Assembly (NCBI RefSeq): GCF_900103345.1
Contig: NZ_LT629702.1
Coordinates: 3,596,001 to 3,660,000 of the forward strand
DNA from: Pseudomonas azotoformans
GTDB taxonomy: Bacteria; Pseudomonadota; Gammaproteobacteria; Pseudomonadales; Pseudomonadaceae
DNA length: 64,000 nt
Direction: 5' to 3'
The notes below the pieces were generated by a model. The model was not told where the DNA came from. It did no database searches and was given only the letters and a program-made list of their open reading frames with translations. Both the position numbers and the translations under genes were made by a program. Of this stretch, positions 55,914 through 64,000 are shown piece by piece (the stretch's first letter is position 1; each line of letters begins with the position of its first letter).

Positions 55914-57263
55914 TTACAAAATACAGGACAGACCATAAGTCAGACCGAAGGCAACCACTGAAATCAAAGTCTCCAACACGGTCCAGGTCTTGAAGGTCTG
56001 GATCACCGTCATATTGAAGTATTCCTTGATCAGCCAGAAGCCGCCGTCGTTGACGTGGGAAAAGATCACCGACCCGGCACCGGTGGCCAGCACCAGCAAC
56101 TCAGGGTGTGGATAACCCAGGCCCAGCGCGACGGGCGCTACCACACCGGACGCGGTGGTCATGGCCACCGTGGCCGAACCTGTGGCGATACGCATCAGCG
56201 CGGCAAACAACCAGCCCATCACCAACGGCGACAGGTGGAAGGCATGGGCCAGGCCGAGAATTTCGTTAGTGACACCGGCGTCCACCAGGATGCGATTCAA
56301 CCCGCCGCCCGCGCCCACCAGCAAGGTGATGCTCGCGGTCGGCGCCAGGCATTCATTGGTGAACTTGAGAATCGACTCACGGTTGAAGCCCTGTGCAATC
56401 CCCAAGGTCCAGAAGCTCACCAACGTCGCCACCAGCAGCGCAATCACCGAGTTGCCAATAAACAGCAGGAACTGGTTGATACCGGTGCCCGGTGTGGAAA
56501 TCACGTTGGCCCAGCCACCGATCATCATCAACACCACCGGCAACAGGATCGTACCCATGGTCAGGGAAAAGCTCGGTAAACGGGTACGCGGTTCGCGCTC
56601 GATGAATTGGCGTTCCAGCGGGTTTTCCGCCGGCAGATGAATACGCGGCACGATGAACTTGGCGTAGACCGGGCCGGCGATAATTGCCGTAGGAATACCG
56701 ATCAAAATCGCATACAGCACGGTCTGCCCCACCGACGCGTTATACGCCAGCACCGCCATCATCGCCGCCGGGTGCGGCGGCACCAGCGCATGCACCACCG
56801 ACAGGCCGGCGACCATCGGCAAACCGACCATCAGGATCGACACGCCGACCCTGCGCGCCACGGTAAAGGCGATCGGTACCAGCAACACAAAACCGACCTC
56901 GAAAAACAGCGGCAGCCCCACCAGAAAAGCGATGCACACCATGGCCCAGTGCGCGTTACGTTCGCCAAAACGATTGATCAACGTGCGCGCCACCTGCTCG
57001 GCACCGCCGGACTCGGCCATCATCTTGCCCAGCATGGTGCCCAGCGCCACGACCAGGGCAATGTGCCCCAAGGTCTTGCCGACGCCCGCCTCATACGAGC
57101 CCATGATGGTGTCCGCCGGCATCCCGGCCATCAGCGCCAGGCCAATGGACACCAGGGTGATGACGATAAACGGGTTGAGCCGGTAACGTGCAATCAGCAC
57201 GATCAAAGCAATGATGGCGATGGCAGCGTATGCCAATAGCCCGAAGCCCGGTGATGCGGCCAT
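55914..57263 (-). CDS. GntP-family permease
   Basis: A 449-residue GntP-type symporter with about 12 membrane helices. Members import gluconate or D-serine. Conserved stretches are LGHIALVVALGTMLGKMMAE, HALVPPHPAAMMAVLAYNAS and FSHVNDGGFWLIKEYF. The ATG at 57263 follows GAGGAG. As the first gene of the D-aminoacylase operon its substrate is probably an acylated D-amino acid or a similar organic acid rather than gluconate, which is an inference from context. Confidence 0.92.
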   Translation of the reverse strand: MAASPGFGLLAYAAIAIIALIVLIARYRLNPFIVITLVSIGLALMAGMPADTIMGSYEAGVGKTLGHIALVVALGTMLGKMMAESGGAEQVARTLINRFGERNAHWAMVCIAFLVGLPLFFEVGFVLLVPIAFTVARRVGVSILMVGLPMVAGLSVVHALVPPHPAAMMAVLAYNASVGQTVLYAILIGIPTAIIAGPVYAKFIVPRIHLPAENPLERQFIEREPRTRLPSFSLTMGTILLPVVLMMIGGWANVISTPGTGINQFLLFIGNSVIALLVATLVSFWTLGIAQGFNRESILKFTNECLAPTASITLLVGAGGGLNRILVDAGVTNEILGLAHAFHLSPLVMGWLFAALMRIATGSATVAMTTASGVVAPVALGLGYPHPELLVLATGAGSVIFSHVNDGGFWLIKEYFNMTVIQTFKTWTVLETLISVVAFGLTYGLSCIL

Positions 57264-57343
57264 GCGGTACTCCTCGGAAAGGGTCACGTCGAATTGGTTG
57301 TGAAACTCATAAATCATTACCAAAGAGTATTTTCAATTTTTAT

Positions 57344-57356
57344 GAAAGTAATTTTC
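57344..57356. promoter_or_regulatory. Possible RpiR operator upstream of the GntP gene
   Basis: GAAAGTAATTTTC is a near-palindrome (GAAA-N5-TTTC) in an AT-rich stretch 80 bases upstream of the permease start, with a similar GTATTTTC partner nearby. RpiR-family operators are often AT-rich palindromes of this size. Weak evidence. Confidence 0.35.
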
Positions 57357-57511
57357 GTCCACAGATAAGCGCTGTCGCGTTGGGATATGCCCAACCGTCG
57401 CCCATGAAAATTCGGGGGGTGTTCTTACATGAAGATCAGAAGATACCGGAAACTCAAACGCCGCCATCGAGTCATAGAATGCGCCTCCCCTTATGCCCAG
57501 GAAAATCGACC

Positions 57512-57892
57512 ATGATTCGCACCTCCCTCGCCGCCAGCGCCCTGCTTCTCGCCCTATGCGGCACGGCCTCGGCCGCCGATAACGCGGCGTTAAAAAAATG
57601 CATGGACAGCGCCAACACGACCGCGGACATGGTCAATTGCAACGCCAAAGAAGCCAAGGTGCAGGACACGCGCCTGAACAAGGCCTACAAGACCGCCCTC
57701 GCCGCCCAGGAAGGGGCGCGCAAGCAGCAACTGCAAGACGTGCAGCGCCTGTGGATAAAATACCGTGATGCCAATTGCGGCTTCGCCGGCTCCGCGACCG
57801 GCGGCACCATCGACCAGGTCAACGGCTCCGCCTGCCTGCTGGACATGACCCAGACCCGCGCCCAGGAGTTGGAAGACCTGGTCGGGCCGTAA
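57512..57892 (+). CDS. LprI/DUF1311-family exported protein
   Basis: A 126-residue exported protein, signal peptide ending TASA (residues 1-21), then a helical body with four cysteines (KKCMDSANTTADMVNCNAKE and DANCGFAGS ... ACLLDMTQ). It matches the DUF1311/LprI lysozyme-inhibitor-like family. The lysozyme-inhibitor role is proven for only a few members. It stands alone. Confidence 0.9.
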   Translation: MIRTSLAASALLLALCGTASAADNAALKKCMDSANTTADMVNCNAKEAKVQDTRLNKAYKTALAAQEGARKQQLQDVQRLWIKYRDANCGFAGSATGGTIDQVNGSACLLDMTQTRAQELEDLVGP

Positions 57893-57920
57893 CCAAGCAG
57901 CTCCTACCGATTGATAGCGC

Positions 57921-57975
57921 TTGACTTGGCGCTGAGGCTCCTTGATATTGCATAAAGAACCGATCAGTTCTTTAT
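57921..57975 (+). promoter_or_regulatory. Promoter and TetR-type operator of the aldehyde dehydrogenase gene
   Basis: TTGACT at 57921-57926 and GATATT at 57944-57949 form a sigma-70-like promoter with 17-base spacing. Just downstream, ATAAAGAAC-CGATCA-GTTCTTTAT (57952-57975) is a perfect 9-bp inverted repeat around the start site. Its centre AACCGAT..GTT is shared with a palindrome before the tetR gene. Confidence 0.75.
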
Positions 57976-58001
57976 AGCATCCAACCCATCAGGAGCCTCT
58001 C

Positions 58002-59411
58002 ATGAGCCGAGTTTTCAAGCTGTTAATCGATGGCCAATTGGTCGATGGCGCATCCCGTCTTGACGTCTTCAACCCCGCCACCGGCAAGGTTTTCCAGCAC
58101 GTTCCCAAAGCGGACGAAGCCCAAGCCTTGAGCTCGATCGCCGCGGCGAAAAAAGCCTTCTCCGCCTGGGCAGCCTTGACCTACACCGAACGCGCCGCCT
58201 ACGTGATCCGTTTTGCAGAGGCCATCGAGGCCAACGCAGAAGATCTCATCCGCATGCTCACACGCGAACAAGGCAAGCCGCTGGAGGATGCCCGCTTTGA
58301 AGTGCTCTGGGCTGCCGCCAACCTCAAGTACCACGCAGCGCAAGAGCTGAAAACCAAGGTCATTCGAGAAACCGCTGCCGAGAAAATCATCGAGCAGCGT
58401 TCGCCACTGGGCGTCGTCGTCGCTATTGCGCCATGGAACTTCCCCGTGTGGATCCTGATGTCAAAGATCGGTGCAGCCTTGATGACCGGCAACACCGCCA
58501 TCGGCAAACCGGCCCCTACCACCCCCATCACTACCCTGATGCTCGGTGAGCTCGCCGCCAGCATTTTCCCGGCGGGTGTATTCCAGACCCTGGTGGATGA
58601 AAATGAGTTGGGGCCTCTGTTGACCAGCCACCCGGATGTGGCTTACGTCAGCTTCACTGGCTCAACCGAAACCGGCAAAAAAGTGCTCAACAGCACCGTG
58701 GCGACCTTGAAACGTTCGACATTGGAGCTGGGTGGCAATGATGTGGCGATTGTCCTGGATGATGCTGACATCAAGACGGTTGCCCCTAAAGTCTTCCGGG
58801 CCGGGTTCCTGAATGCCGGACAAATTTGCTTCGCCGCAAAACGCGTGTACGTCCCCAATCTGATGATGAAGGCTTTCGTTGCCGAATTGGTCAACCTGGC
58901 GCAACAGGCCAGACCTGGCGACGGCTTCGACGCAACGACCACCCTCGGGCCCGTGCAGAATAAAGCGCAGTACGACAAGGTGCGGGCATTTATCGACGAA
59001 GCGAAAGACCAAGGCGCCGTTGTCGTCAGTGGGCAACAGGTGCCAGAAGACGGTTATTTCATCGCGCCGACCATCGTCACAGGCCTGGCCGATACGGCGC
59101 GGCTAGTGACCGAGGAACAATTCGGCCCGGTGCTGCCGATTCTGGGCTATGACAATCTGGATGAGTTGATCCTGCGCGCCAACGATTCAAACTTTGGTCT
59201 GGGCGCGTCGGTGTGGACGTCAAACACCGATCGAGGAATAGAAGTCGCCTCGCGCATCGAAGCCGGTACGGTGTGGATCAATACCCATGTATCGCTGCCA
59301 TTCGACGTACCCTTTGGCGGCGCCAAGCAATCGGGCATTGGTCAACAAGGTGGCATTGAAGGCATGCAGGATTACACCCAAGTCAGAATCGTCAACGCCG
59401 CGTTGGCGTAA
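58002..59411 (+). CDS. NAD(P)-dependent aldehyde dehydrogenase
   Basis: A 469-residue aldehyde dehydrogenase, close in size to succinate-semialdehyde and lactaldehyde dehydrogenases. The cofactor motif FTGSTETGKKV, the catalytic Glu in LELGGNDVAIV and the catalytic Cys in NAGQICFAAKRVYV are present. The aldehyde substrate cannot be fixed. It is convergent with a TetR gene and carries a matching operator in its promoter, so a substrate-responsive derepression is likely. Confidence 0.93.
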   Translation: MSRVFKLLIDGQLVDGASRLDVFNPATGKVFQHVPKADEAQALSSIAAAKKAFSAWAALTYTERAAYVIRFAEAIEANAEDLIRMLTREQGKPLEDARFEVLWAAANLKYHAAQELKTKVIRETAAEKIIEQRSPLGVVVAIAPWNFPVWILMSKIGAALMTGNTAIGKPAPTTPITTLMLGELAASIFPAGVFQTLVDENELGPLLTSHPDVAYVSFTGSTETGKKVLNSTVATLKRSTLELGGNDVAIVLDDADIKTVAPKVFRAGFLNAGQICFAAKRVYVPNLMMKAFVAELVNLAQQARPGDGFDATTTLGPVQNKAQYDKVRAFIDEAKDQGAVVVSGQQVPEDGYFIAPTIVTGLADTARLVTEEQFGPVLPILGYDNLDELILRANDSNFGLGASVWTSNTDRGIEVASRIEAGTVWINTHVSLPFDVPFGGAKQSGIGQQGGIEGMQDYTQVRIVNAALA

Positions 59412-59446
59412 ACCAGGGCGAATTGGCTGTCAGTCCCGGCAGCCAA

Positions 59447-60004
59447 TTACTTGGCGGGCACCAGCAGTGCCAAAAAATCGCTCACTTTATGATCAAAGGC
59501 CCGCCTTGGGTTTTTGATGTTCTGCTCGATGCCCAGCCCGTAGAAAAACGTCAGTATCAGATCCGTAATGGCTTCAGGCGCGAGCACCGTGTTCTCGCCG
59601 GTGATGTTATTGCCGATCAGCTTCTTGAGAATCACTGAGTTTTTCGCAAAGACCGCCGTGGCCTCAGTCGGCAACAATGACAAATCGCGCAAGGAGTTGA
59701 TTGCAAAACAGCCGCTCTGCCCCTCGGGGGTGGCAAATGCTGAGCGCAGGAATTGTTCGATGTTCGACCAGCCCAATGGCTCGGCACTCAGCAGCGCACG
59801 CCATTCCCTGCATTCGAAATAATGTTCGAGACAGGCCACGAACAGCGCGTCTTTGCTTTTGAATTCGCCATACAGACCCGACTTGTTGACGCCGGTGGCC
59901 TTTTCCAGATCAGCCACGCCTGTGTCTGAAAACCCTCGACGCCAAAACACAGGAATCGCTTTTTCCAGAACATCTTCGCGGGTAAATAGCTTGATTCTGC
60001 CCAT
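59447..60004 (-). CDS. TetR-family regulator of the aldehyde dehydrogenase
   Basis: A 185-residue TetR repressor with the helix-turn-helix at about 7-55 (LEKAIPVFWRRGFSDTGVAD, then GVNKSGLYGEFKSKD) and a C-terminal ligand domain with three Cys residues. The ATG at 60004 has AAGG upstream. The TTG at 60025 would add seven residues. It is convergent with the dehydrogenase gene, and a palindrome resembling the dehydrogenase operator lies at 60067-60080, so it probably represses both genes. Confidence 0.93.
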   Translation of the reverse strand: MGRIKLFTREDVLEKAIPVFWRRGFSDTGVADLEKATGVNKSGLYGEFKSKDALFVACLEHYFECREWRALLSAEPLGWSNIEQFLRSAFATPEGQSGCFAINSLRDLSLLPTEATAVFAKNSVILKKLIGNNITGENTVLAPEAITDLILTFFYGLGIEQNIKNPRRAFDHKVSDFLALLVPAK

Positions 60005-60066
60005 GATCCGACCTTGAACCGTCAATTAAGGGAGTCGCCCAGTATAGGCAGCCTCCGGACGATTTA

Positions 60067-60080
60067 AAACCGAATGGTTT
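60067..60080. promoter_or_regulatory. TetR operator in the tetR promoter
   Basis: AAACC-GAAT-GGTTT is a perfect inverted repeat 63 bases upstream of the tetR start and just past the convergent sulP stop. Its AACCGA..GGTT core resembles the AACCGAT..GTT centre of the palindrome in the aldehyde dehydrogenase promoter. Confidence 0.65.
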
Positions 60081-60089
60081 AATAAAGCA

Positions 60090-61535
60090 TCAGTCGTGGT
60101 GAACCTTGGCGCGCTTGAGCAATTTCTTGCAGCGCTCCGACAGATGCAGCACCCGCAGATGCTTGCCGGCTTTGGCATAGCGCTCACGCAGGGTCATCAA
60201 CGCAGCAATGGCTGAATAATCGACAAAGCTCAGGTGACGGCAATCCAGCGTCACCTGGGCCGGGTCGTTGGCCGGGTCGAACTGGTTGAGGAACGGCGTG
60301 GTCGAGGCAAAGAACAAGGTGCCATGCAGGCGATAGAGCTTGCTGCCATCGGCTTCCAGATGCTCATCGGCATACAGCTCCCGAGCCTGTTGCCAGGCGA
60401 AATTCAACGCCGCAATCACAATCCCGCACAGTACTGCCGTGGCCAGGTCGGTGAACACTGTGATCACCGTCACCGCGACAATCACCAGCACGTCATTGAG
60501 CGGCACCTTGTTGATCACCCGCAGCGAGGCCCACGCGAAGGTCTGCTGGGACACCACGAACATCACGCCCACCAGCGCCGCCAGCGGAATGCGCTCGATC
60601 AACGGCGACAGGAACAGGATGAACAACAGGATCATCACCCCGGCAAACACCCCGGACAAACGCCCGCGCCCGCCGGAGCTGAGGTTAATCACGGTCTGCC
60701 CGATCATCGCGCAGCCGCCCATGCCGCCGAACAGACCGGAGACCATGTTCGCCGCGCCGAGGGCCACGCTTTCACGGTCGGGGTAGCCGCGGGTCTCGGT
60801 GATTTCGTCGGTGAGGTTGAGGGTGAGCAGGGTTTCCAGCAGGCCGACCATCGCCATCAGGAACGCGTAGGGCGCGATAATGCCGAGGGTTTCCAGGGTC
60901 CACGGAATCTGCGGCAGCGCCAAAGTCGGCAGGCCGCCGGCGATGTGGGCCATGTCGCCGAGGGTGCGGGTCGGCAGGCCGAGCAGGTACACCGCCAGCC
61001 CCACGCCGAGGATCGCCACCAACGCAGGCGGCACGGCGCGGGTGATGCGCGGCAGCAGGTAGACGATGGCCATGGTCACCAGCACCAGACCGGTCATCAC
61101 GTACAAGGGTGTGCCGCTGAGCCAGGTTTCACCGCTTTTGAAATGCTCCAACTGTGCCAGGGCAATGATGATCGCCAGGCCGTTGACGAAGCCGAGCATC
61201 ACCGGGTGCGGCACCATGCGCACCAGCTTGCCCAGGCGCAGCAGGCCGAACGCGACCATGATCAGCCCGCCCAGCAACACCGTCGCCAGCAGATACTCCA
61301 CACCGTGTTGCACCACCAGGGCGACGATCACCACCGCCATCGAGCCGGCCGCACCGGACACCATGCCGGGCCGGCCGCCGAACAACGCGGTGAGGGTGCA
61401 GATGATGAAAGCGCCGTAGAGCCCCATCAACGGGTTGAGGTGAGCCACCAGGGCAAAGGCGATGCATTCGGGCAGCAACGCAAAAGACGTGGTGAGGCCG
61501 GCCAGGACATCGGCGCGCAGACGGGTGAGGTTCAT
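60090..61535 (-). CDS. SulP-family anion transporter
   Basis: A 481-residue SulP transporter of sulfate, bicarbonate or related anions. It has about 12 membrane helices (FALLPECIAFALVAHLNPLM, GGMGGCAMIGQTVINLSSGG) and a C-terminal STAS domain (about 390-481, LDCRHLSFVDYSAIAALMTL). The ion cannot be assigned. It is divergent or adjacent to unrelated genes and stands alone. Confidence 0.93.
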   Translation of the reverse strand: MNLTRLRADVLAGLTTSFALLPECIAFALVAHLNPLMGLYGAFIICTLTALFGGRPGMVSGAAGSMAVVIVALVVQHGVEYLLATVLLGGLIMVAFGLLRLGKLVRMVPHPVMLGFVNGLAIIIALAQLEHFKSGETWLSGTPLYVMTGLVLVTMAIVYLLPRITRAVPPALVAILGVGLAVYLLGLPTRTLGDMAHIAGGLPTLALPQIPWTLETLGIIAPYAFLMAMVGLLETLLTLNLTDEITETRGYPDRESVALGAANMVSGLFGGMGGCAMIGQTVINLSSGGRGRLSGVFAGVMILLFILFLSPLIERIPLAALVGVMFVVSQQTFAWASLRVINKVPLNDVLVIVAVTVITVFTDLATAVLCGIVIAALNFAWQQARELYADEHLEADGSKLYRLHGTLFFASTTPFLNQFDPANDPAQVTLDCRHLSFVDYSAIAALMTLRERYAKAGKHLRVLHLSERCKKLLKRAKVHHD

Positions 61536-61621
61536 GAAGTACCAGGGTAATGCGGGGGATAAGGCGGGGAATGGTACGGAATTGAGGGAGATGGAGCTAG
61601 TCTCGAAGACCGAGTCGTGCC

Positions 61622-61704
61622 AATCGGGGGCAAGCCCCCTCCCACACTAGACTGCACGCCACAGTTGGAACTCGGTCAACTGTGGGAGGGGGCTTGCCCC
61701 CGAT
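61622..61704. repeat. REP inverted pair (family A, reversed arm order)
   Basis: The order is ATCGGGGGCAAGCCCCCTCC first and GGAGGGGGCTTGCCCCCGAT second, the reverse of the other family A pairs in this window, which start with the GTGGG side. The outer arms are perfect over 24 bases. It lies between sulP and the epimerase-like gene. Confidence 0.92.
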
Positions 61705-61730
61705 AGCTACGCCTGGGGATCAAGTGAAAC

Positions 61731-62624
61731 TCACACCATTTCGTTGCGAATCCACTCCACCACCGACGTACGCTTCGGCGCCCAACCCAGCAGTTCTCGG
61801 GCCTGCTTGCCACGCACCCGACTGTTGGAGCCCAGGCCATAGTTGGCCATTTCATAGCCCCACTCGGCCTCAGCGTCGGCCAATGGCCAATCCTGCGGTT
61901 TGCCCAGCTTCAGCGCTTCGGCGATGGCGGTGGTCATGTCGATAAACGCTGCCTCGCCGCTTTCCACGAAGTAGAACGTACCCGGCACGTTCTTGGTCAG
62001 CGCCAGCAGGTACAGCGCCACAACGTCTTCAATGTGCACGTTGGACCAGATGTTCTGCCCGGTGCCCACATGGCGCACTACGCCGCTCTTGCGTGCCTGC
62101 TTGAGCAGACGCGGCAATTGCACGCTGTCGCGCTTCACGCCCAGGCTGTGGCCGTAGATCAGGGTGTTGCAGATCACCGCCGAGTTCACGCCGTCTTTGG
62201 CAGCCGCCAGAATCAGGTTGTCGATGGCCACACGAGCGGCCTTGTCGACGGTCGGCTCCGGCAGGTTGTCCTCGAAGTAGATGACATCGCTGGCCTTGCC
62301 GCCCGACGCATCGCCGACAATGCTCGAACCGCTGGTGTGCAGGAACGCCTTGTTCGAGCCCTTCAACGCCGCGAGCAGAGTTTCCACGGCAGCACGGTGG
62401 TCGCTGCTGGCGGCGTTGATCACCGCGTCGGCCTGTTGCGCTTGCTCGGTCAATACAGCCGCGTCATCCAGGGTGCCGATCACCGGATTGATGCCCAGTG
62501 CGGTCATCTCGGCCGCCTGCTCGGCGCTGCGCACCAGGCCGGTAACGGTGTGGCCGGCCTTGACCAGGCCGGTGGCGATGGAACCGCCGATAAAACCTGC
62601 TGCGCCGGTAATGAATACGTTCAT
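61731..62624 (-). CDS. NAD-dependent epimerase/dehydratase-like protein
   Basis: A 297-residue extended-SDR or atypical-SDR protein. The Rossmann motif TGAAGFIGGS begins at residue 6, and the region SSDHRAAVETLLAALKGSNK follows. It lacks the classical YxxxK dyad at the usual place, so it may be a NmrA-like or reductase-like member rather than a sugar epimerase. The ATG at 62624 follows AGGAGAG. The LysR gene 103 bases upstream reads the same way. Confidence 0.87.
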   Translation of the reverse strand: MNVFITGAAGFIGGSIATGLVKAGHTVTGLVRSAEQAAEMTALGINPVIGTLDDAAVLTEQAQQADAVINAASSDHRAAVETLLAALKGSNKAFLHTSGSSIVGDASGGKASDVIYFEDNLPEPTVDKAARVAIDNLILAAAKDGVNSAVICNTLIYGHSLGVKRDSVQLPRLLKQARKSGVVRHVGTGQNIWSNVHIEDVVALYLLALTKNVPGTFYFVESGEAAFIDMTTAIAEALKLGKPQDWPLADAEAEWGYEMANYGLGSNSRVRGKQARELLGWAPKRTSVVEWIRNEMV

Positions 62625-62727
62625 GGAGGACTCTCCTGACTGGGTAAGTGATGGGCCCAGTATCAAGGCCTCATCCCTGACGAATAAGCCCCTGGCGCCC
62701 AATTCACTCTTGCGCGCAGATCACGAA

Positions 62728-63624
62728 TCAGCAGGCATAGCGCGCCAGCTTGGCCTGGATAAAGTCCAGGAAGCACTGGATACGCAATGCCAACTGCGAG
62801 TTGCGGTAGAACACTGCGTGAATCGGTTGGCGATAACCGCTGTTGAACGCCTCCAGCACCGGCATCAGGCGCCCGGCCTCGATATCGTCGATGGTCATGA
62901 AGTTCGACAGGCAGCAGATGCCCTGCCCCTCCAGCGCCAACTGGCGCACGGTTTCGCCGCTGGACGCGGCCACGCCGGGCTGGATCAGCCAGCGATCGCC
63001 CTCCACATGGCGCAGCGGCCAGTGGTTGAGGGTTTCGGTCTGGGTGAACCCCAACAGCGTGTGATCGGCCAGCTCGGCCACCGTGGTGGGCGTGCCGTAT
63101 TGCTTGAGGTAGCCGGGGCTGGCGAGGATATGCAGCGGCGTACAGCCAAGAGATCGCGCGTGCAGGGTCGAGTCCGCCAGGGCGCCGATGCGAATGGCGA
63201 TATCGGTGCTCTGTTCCAGCAGGTCGATGATCAAGTCATCGCTGTTCAACTCCAACTGGATATCCGGGTAGAGGCTACGAAACTCGGCGATGTACGGCAC
63301 GATCCCATGCAACATGAACGGCACGGCGGCGTTGATGCGCAGGCGCCCTGCCGGTTTCTGCTGGCGCGACGACAGGCGCTCTTCCAGCTCTTCCATCTGC
63401 GCCAGGATGACCTTGGCCTGCTCGAAGAAGTACTTGCCCTCTTCGGTCAGGTCCATGCGTCGCGTGGTACGGTTGATCAGCGTGGTGTCGAGCTTGGCTT
63501 CCAGGCGCGACAAGGTGCGGCTGACAGCCGAGGGCGTCTGCCCGACTTGCTCCGCGGCGGCGGAAATCGAACCACATTCAATCACGCTGACGAAGATCTG
63601 CAGCTCATCGGATCGGGCTTTCAC
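62728..63624 (-). CDS. LysR-family transcriptional regulator
   Basis: A 298-residue LysR regulator with the helix-turn-helix at about 8-65 (LQIFVSVIECGSISAAAEQV, SAVSRTLSRLEAKL) and a standard effector domain. It lies between mdaB upstream and the epimerase-like gene downstream, all on one strand, and may regulate either. Similar regulators control quinone or oxidant responses. Confidence 0.91.
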   Translation of the reverse strand: MKARSDELQIFVSVIECGSISAAAEQVGQTPSAVSRTLSRLEAKLDTTLINRTTRRMDLTEEGKYFFEQAKVILAQMEELEERLSSRQQKPAGRLRINAAVPFMLHGIVPYIAEFRSLYPDIQLELNSDDLIIDLLEQSTDIAIRIGALADSTLHARSLGCTPLHILASPGYLKQYGTPTTVAELADHTLLGFTQTETLNHWPLRHVEGDRWLIQPGVAASSGETVRQLALEGQGICCLSNFMTIDDIEAGRLMPVLEAFNSGYRQPIHAVFYRNSQLALRIQCFLDFIQAKLARYAC

Positions 63625-63654
63625 AGGCGCTCCTCGTTATCGGTTCAGCGCAGC

Positions 63655-63999
63655 TTACACCGAGAATTTGAACACCTGCGCCAGATGCTGCTCGTAGCGC
63701 GCCACGTCGGCTTCGATGGCCGGGCGTTTCATCACGTCCACGCACAGGAACGTGGGCAGGCCGGTCATGCCGAGGAACTCGTTGGCCTTGTGGAACGGGA
63801 AATACACCGCGTCCACGCCCTTGGCTTCGAAGAAGTCGGTCGGGTCGTCGAAGGCTTGCTGCGGCGCGTTCCAGGTCAGCGAGAGCATGTACTGTTTGCC
63901 GTGGATCAGGCCGCCGCTGCCGTATTTCTGTGAGGCATCGGAGCGGGTGCGGCCGTCGCTGGCGTACAGGCTGCCGTGGCCTTCGGTGAAGACTTCGTC
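63655..63999 (-). CDS. mdaB: NAD(P)H quinone oxidoreductase MdaB, 3' part
   Basis: The last about 114 residues of an MdaB-type flavoprotein, entering from the right edge of the window. The visible part DEVFTEGHGSLYASDGRTR, KYGSGGLIHGKQYMLSLTWN and FHKANEFLGMTGLPTFLCVD closely matches E. coli MdaB. It reduces quinones and protects against oxidative stress. The 5' end is outside the window. An internal ATG at 63888 is not the true start. Confidence 0.92.
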   Translation of the reverse strand, partial: DEVFTEGHGSLYASDGRTRSDASQKYGSGGLIHGKQYMLSLTWNAPQQAFDDPTDFFEAKGVDAVYFPFHKANEFLGMTGLPTFLCVDVMKRPAIEADVARYEQHLAQVFKFSV

Positions 64000-64000
64000 G

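Overview
This window looks like a chromosomal stretch from a fluorescent Pseudomonas of the P. fluorescens group. Supporting signs are the ispB / rplU-rpmA-obgE-proB block with an fklB neighbour, a cyoABCDE oxidase operon, an hmp/norR pair of the fhp/fhpR type, a short LOV photoreceptor of the PpSB1 type, and the dense GGGAGGGGGCTTGCCCCC and TGTAGGAGCGAGCTTGCTCG REP pairs between genes. It is ordinary GC-rich chromosome. I see no rRNA, tRNA, CRISPR array, prophage or insertion sequence. Comparisons with P. aeruginosa PAO1 or P. putida are from memory.

Layout. 1-8.2 kb: the tail of an unknown gene, a PAS-GGDEF diguanylate cyclase, an amino-acid binding protein divergent from a LysR gene and a class-III aminotransferase, a five-heme cytochrome that fuses two cytochrome modules, an orphan Phd/YefM antitoxin with a toxin stub, and an unknown gene. 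8.2-15.8 kb: a composite inverted repeat, a Tat-exported HisC-like enzyme, the cyoABCDE operon with a long leader, and dsbB. 15.9-23.4 kb: hmp and norR with three NorR boxes, an EamA transporter divergent from an AraC regulator, and a MalT-type LuxR regulator. 23.6-32.8 kb: DUF1329 and DUF1302 envelope proteins, an SDR, an epoxide-hydrolase-like enzyme, a class II aldolase, LrgB/LrgA with a LysR regulator, and a flavodoxin. 32.9-38.2 kb: a blue-light module (LOV protein, unknown protein, MerR/LitR-like regulator) next to a pterin operon (ABM-domain membrane protein, folM, folE, folX, DUF1244, HopJ).

38.2-50.4 kb is mostly housekeeping: trxB, cysZ, a glycosyltransferase, an old yellow enzyme, glutathione peroxidase, creA, proB, obgE, rpmA, rplU, ispB, yjdM, a Fur-regulated small gene and fklB. 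50.6-57.3 kb has an HBM-type chemoreceptor, a cluster of very small reading frames, and a four-gene D-aminoacylase operon (GntP permease, RpiR regulator, deacylase, VOC protein). 57.5-64 kb has an LprI-like protein, an aldehyde dehydrogenase and TetR pair with matching operators, a SulP transporter, an epimerase-like protein, a LysR regulator and the end of mdaB.

Functional threads are aerobic respiration and its protection from nitric oxide (cyo, hmp/norR), light sensing placed beside pterin synthesis, amino-acid and D-amino-acid scavenging, and thiol or redox defence (trxB, gpx, dsbB, mdaB). The most unusual points are the cytochrome fusion, the LOV/LitR module sitting in a block otherwise ordered as I recall PAO1 PA3420-PA3439, the small-ORF cluster at 52.6-53.1 kb, the toxin-less antitoxin, and the Tat-exported HisC-like enzyme.
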